This document shows positions 4,258 to 5,442 of a stretch of 5,442 nt of DNA, in pieces. The notes under the pieces were generated by a model. It had not been told where the DNA came from. It ran no database searches and was given only the letters and a program-made list of their open reading frames with translations. The position numbers and the translations under genes were made by a program. Numbering within the stretch: the stretch's first letter is position 1; every line of letters begins with the position of its first letter. The stretch is from Calditrichota bacterium (GTDB lineage Bacteria > Electryoneota > RPQS01): contig JAGVEU010000096.1 in assembly GCA_020057985.1 (NCBI GenBank), forward strand, positions 1-5,442, in the 5' to 3' direction.

Positions 4258-5442
4258 ATGCGTAGACAGATTCTTTGTATCATCCTCATGATCCTCTGCT
4301 CCACTTTGGCGCTTCGTGCTGAAGTGTACAGCTTGGCACCTGAGGATCAAATCGCTAATGCCACTCAAGGGTATTCAGTCAAGATGTACGACAAAATTCC
4401 GATTGTCGTAGACATATATCCGAATATAGCGGGCGAGGAAATGGTATATGTAGCGAATTCAGGCGATCATGAGATACTATTGGTTGCAAGCGGAACCAAC
4501 GGATGGATTGTCGGCGGAGCCTTCTTCATTCCGGTTGCAGGACCGGGGCTGAGCGAGGTCGGGACACCAGTTTGCGGTGATTTCAACGGTGACGGTTTCT
4601 GGGACGTTGCTGTCACACGAGTTTGGAGAGCTGGAGGATTGGCAGAAGGACCCGATCCTTCTTGGATACAAGGTTACACAAAAATCTTTTCTATGTATGG
4701 CACCGAGCACGGACTGACGGGTTGGTTCCAAAGCTCACCAGAATACCCGTTGAGTAGCCCAACTCTCGCGGCTCGGGATGTAACAGGGGATGGACAGGAT
4801 GAACTTTTCTTGTCAGGAATTTTTAGACTGACTCAGCAGGAATTTTGGGGCTGTCCGATAACGAATCGCTGGGTATGGACACTGCAATATGCCGCAATGG
4901 CCATCCGAGCGACTGAACTTGGGTTTCAAACTTTGTGGGGGCCTGTTGCTGTCGGTCCGGACCCTGATTCTCCCCCGTTCGATGGCAGCGTGGTTGGAGG
5001 ATTCAACAGTATTGATACCAATGGTTCCTTTTCTGCCATCGAGCGAAGCATGCCGGTCATCACGCATGAAGACGGTTCCTCCGGCCAATATGTCTTCAGC
5101 ATGATGTTCGCCTATCCGTTGGTAAGAAACGATCTAATCAATTGTACTTTTGAGCAACACCCCAAATTCAGAGAGACTGTCAAAGTCGCGCATCTGGATG
5201 CGGTCACAGGACTGCCGTGTCACGAAGATACGGTCAACTGGTGGCGAGAGAGCAACGAACCTTGGTCCATGGATTGGAACTTTTGGATCCGCCATCCGGT
5301 GAGTAGTCTTCAAACGGAGGATCTTGATCAGGCGGTATTTCCCTATTGGACACAGCGCGGGCTTGTTGAATCAAACTCGATGCTGGGAGGCTGCGGAGCA
5401 AACCGCGATTTTAACATAAGCTGGGACAACTGCATTGCTCTG
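4258..5442 (+). CDS. Secreted FG-GAP/VCBS-type beta-propeller protein (3' end outside window)
   Basis: The frame from ATG 4258 runs 395 codons to the window edge without a stop. The N-terminus is a clear signal peptide: MRRQ, hydrophobic core ILCIILMILCSTLAL, probable cleavage after RA-21 before EVYSL. Two calcium-loop-like FG-GAP motifs are visible: CGDFNGDGFWDVAV (106-119, D108/N110/D112/D116) and ARDVTGDGQDELFLSG (172-187, D174/T176/D178/E182). A blade with a degenerate loop precedes them (PIVVDIYPNIAGEEMVYVANSG, 48-69). Such repeats form integrin-alpha-like propellers, usually in adhesion or as scaffolds of secreted proteins (family knowledge). Residues beyond ~190 are aromatic-rich (NWWRESNEPWSMDWNFWIRHP) and unrecognised. 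Any C-terminal sorting domain would lie beyond the window. ATG 4258 is supported by the signal peptide; its upstream region is only purine-rich. It could be independently transcribed or follow the upstream cluster. Confidence 0.85.
   Translation, partial: MRRQILCIILMILCSTLALRAEVYSLAPEDQIANATQGYSVKMYDKIPIVVDIYPNIAGEEMVYVANSGDHEILLVASGTNGWIVGGAFFIPVAGPGLSEVGTPVCGDFNGDGFWDVAVTRVWRAGGLAEGPDPSWIQGYTKIFSMYGTEHGLTGWFQSSPEYPLSSPTLAARDVTGDGQDELFLSGIFRLTQQEFWGCPITNRWVWTLQYAAMAIRATELGFQTLWGPVAVGPDPDSPPFDGSVVGGFNSIDTNGSFSAIERSMPVITHEDGSSGQYVFSMMFAYPLVRNDLINCTFEQHPKFRETVKVAHLDAVTGLPCHEDTVNWWRESNEPWSMDWNFWIRHPVSSLQTEDLDQAVFPYWTQRGLVESNSMLGGCGANRDFNISWDNCIAL

Overview
The window most likely comes from an uncultured bacterium of the Fibrobacteres-Chlorobi-Bacteroidetes (FCB) superphylum or a neighbouring candidate phylum. 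The evidence is a textbook type IX secretion (T9SS) type A sorting domain (NYPNPFNSST... VYDVLGR... ASGTYF... IQLLR) on a secreted LVIVD-repeat protein, followed by further secreted beta-rich proteins. The base composition looks intermediate in GC, and nothing here fixes the phylum more precisely.

Layout. (1) Positions 3-626 hold the C-terminal two thirds of miaA (tRNA dimethylallyltransferase). Its last ~24 codons run into repetitive DNA. (2) Positions 627-1063 are non-coding and repeat-bearing, with clusters of a 7-bp AAC(T/C)TGA tandem repeat and a G-rich dispersed repeat. (3) A strong sigma70-type promoter (TTGACA-17-TATATT, 1064-1092) precedes a ~190-nt leader, which may encode a 51-aa upstream ORF (1141-1296). 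(4) Positions 1281-2615 encode a 444-aa exported LVIVD propeller-like protein with a T9SS tail. (5) A second gene begins at an ATGA overlap with that stop codon (ATG 2612). A ~246-bp element with near-perfect 29-bp terminal inverted repeats (2668-2913) interrupts it inside its signal-peptide codons; the rest of the gene continues to 3995. (6) Positions 3996-4257 are non-coding with one strong hairpin. (7) Positions 4258-5442 hold an exported FG-GAP/VCBS-type propeller protein that runs off the window end.

Functionally, miaA is housekeeping. The three downstream genes form a cluster of Sec-exported, beta-propeller-like surface or secreted proteins. The first two were probably a translationally coupled operon before the element inserted.

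The most notable observation is the element in the signal-peptide region. Removing it together with one copy of a TA target duplication (244 bp) joins MKKYHFFPRILSGLVRCAS in frame to TTIILVFTMIMAARA, giving a complete signal peptide. I do not see a complete new multi-gene system in this window.
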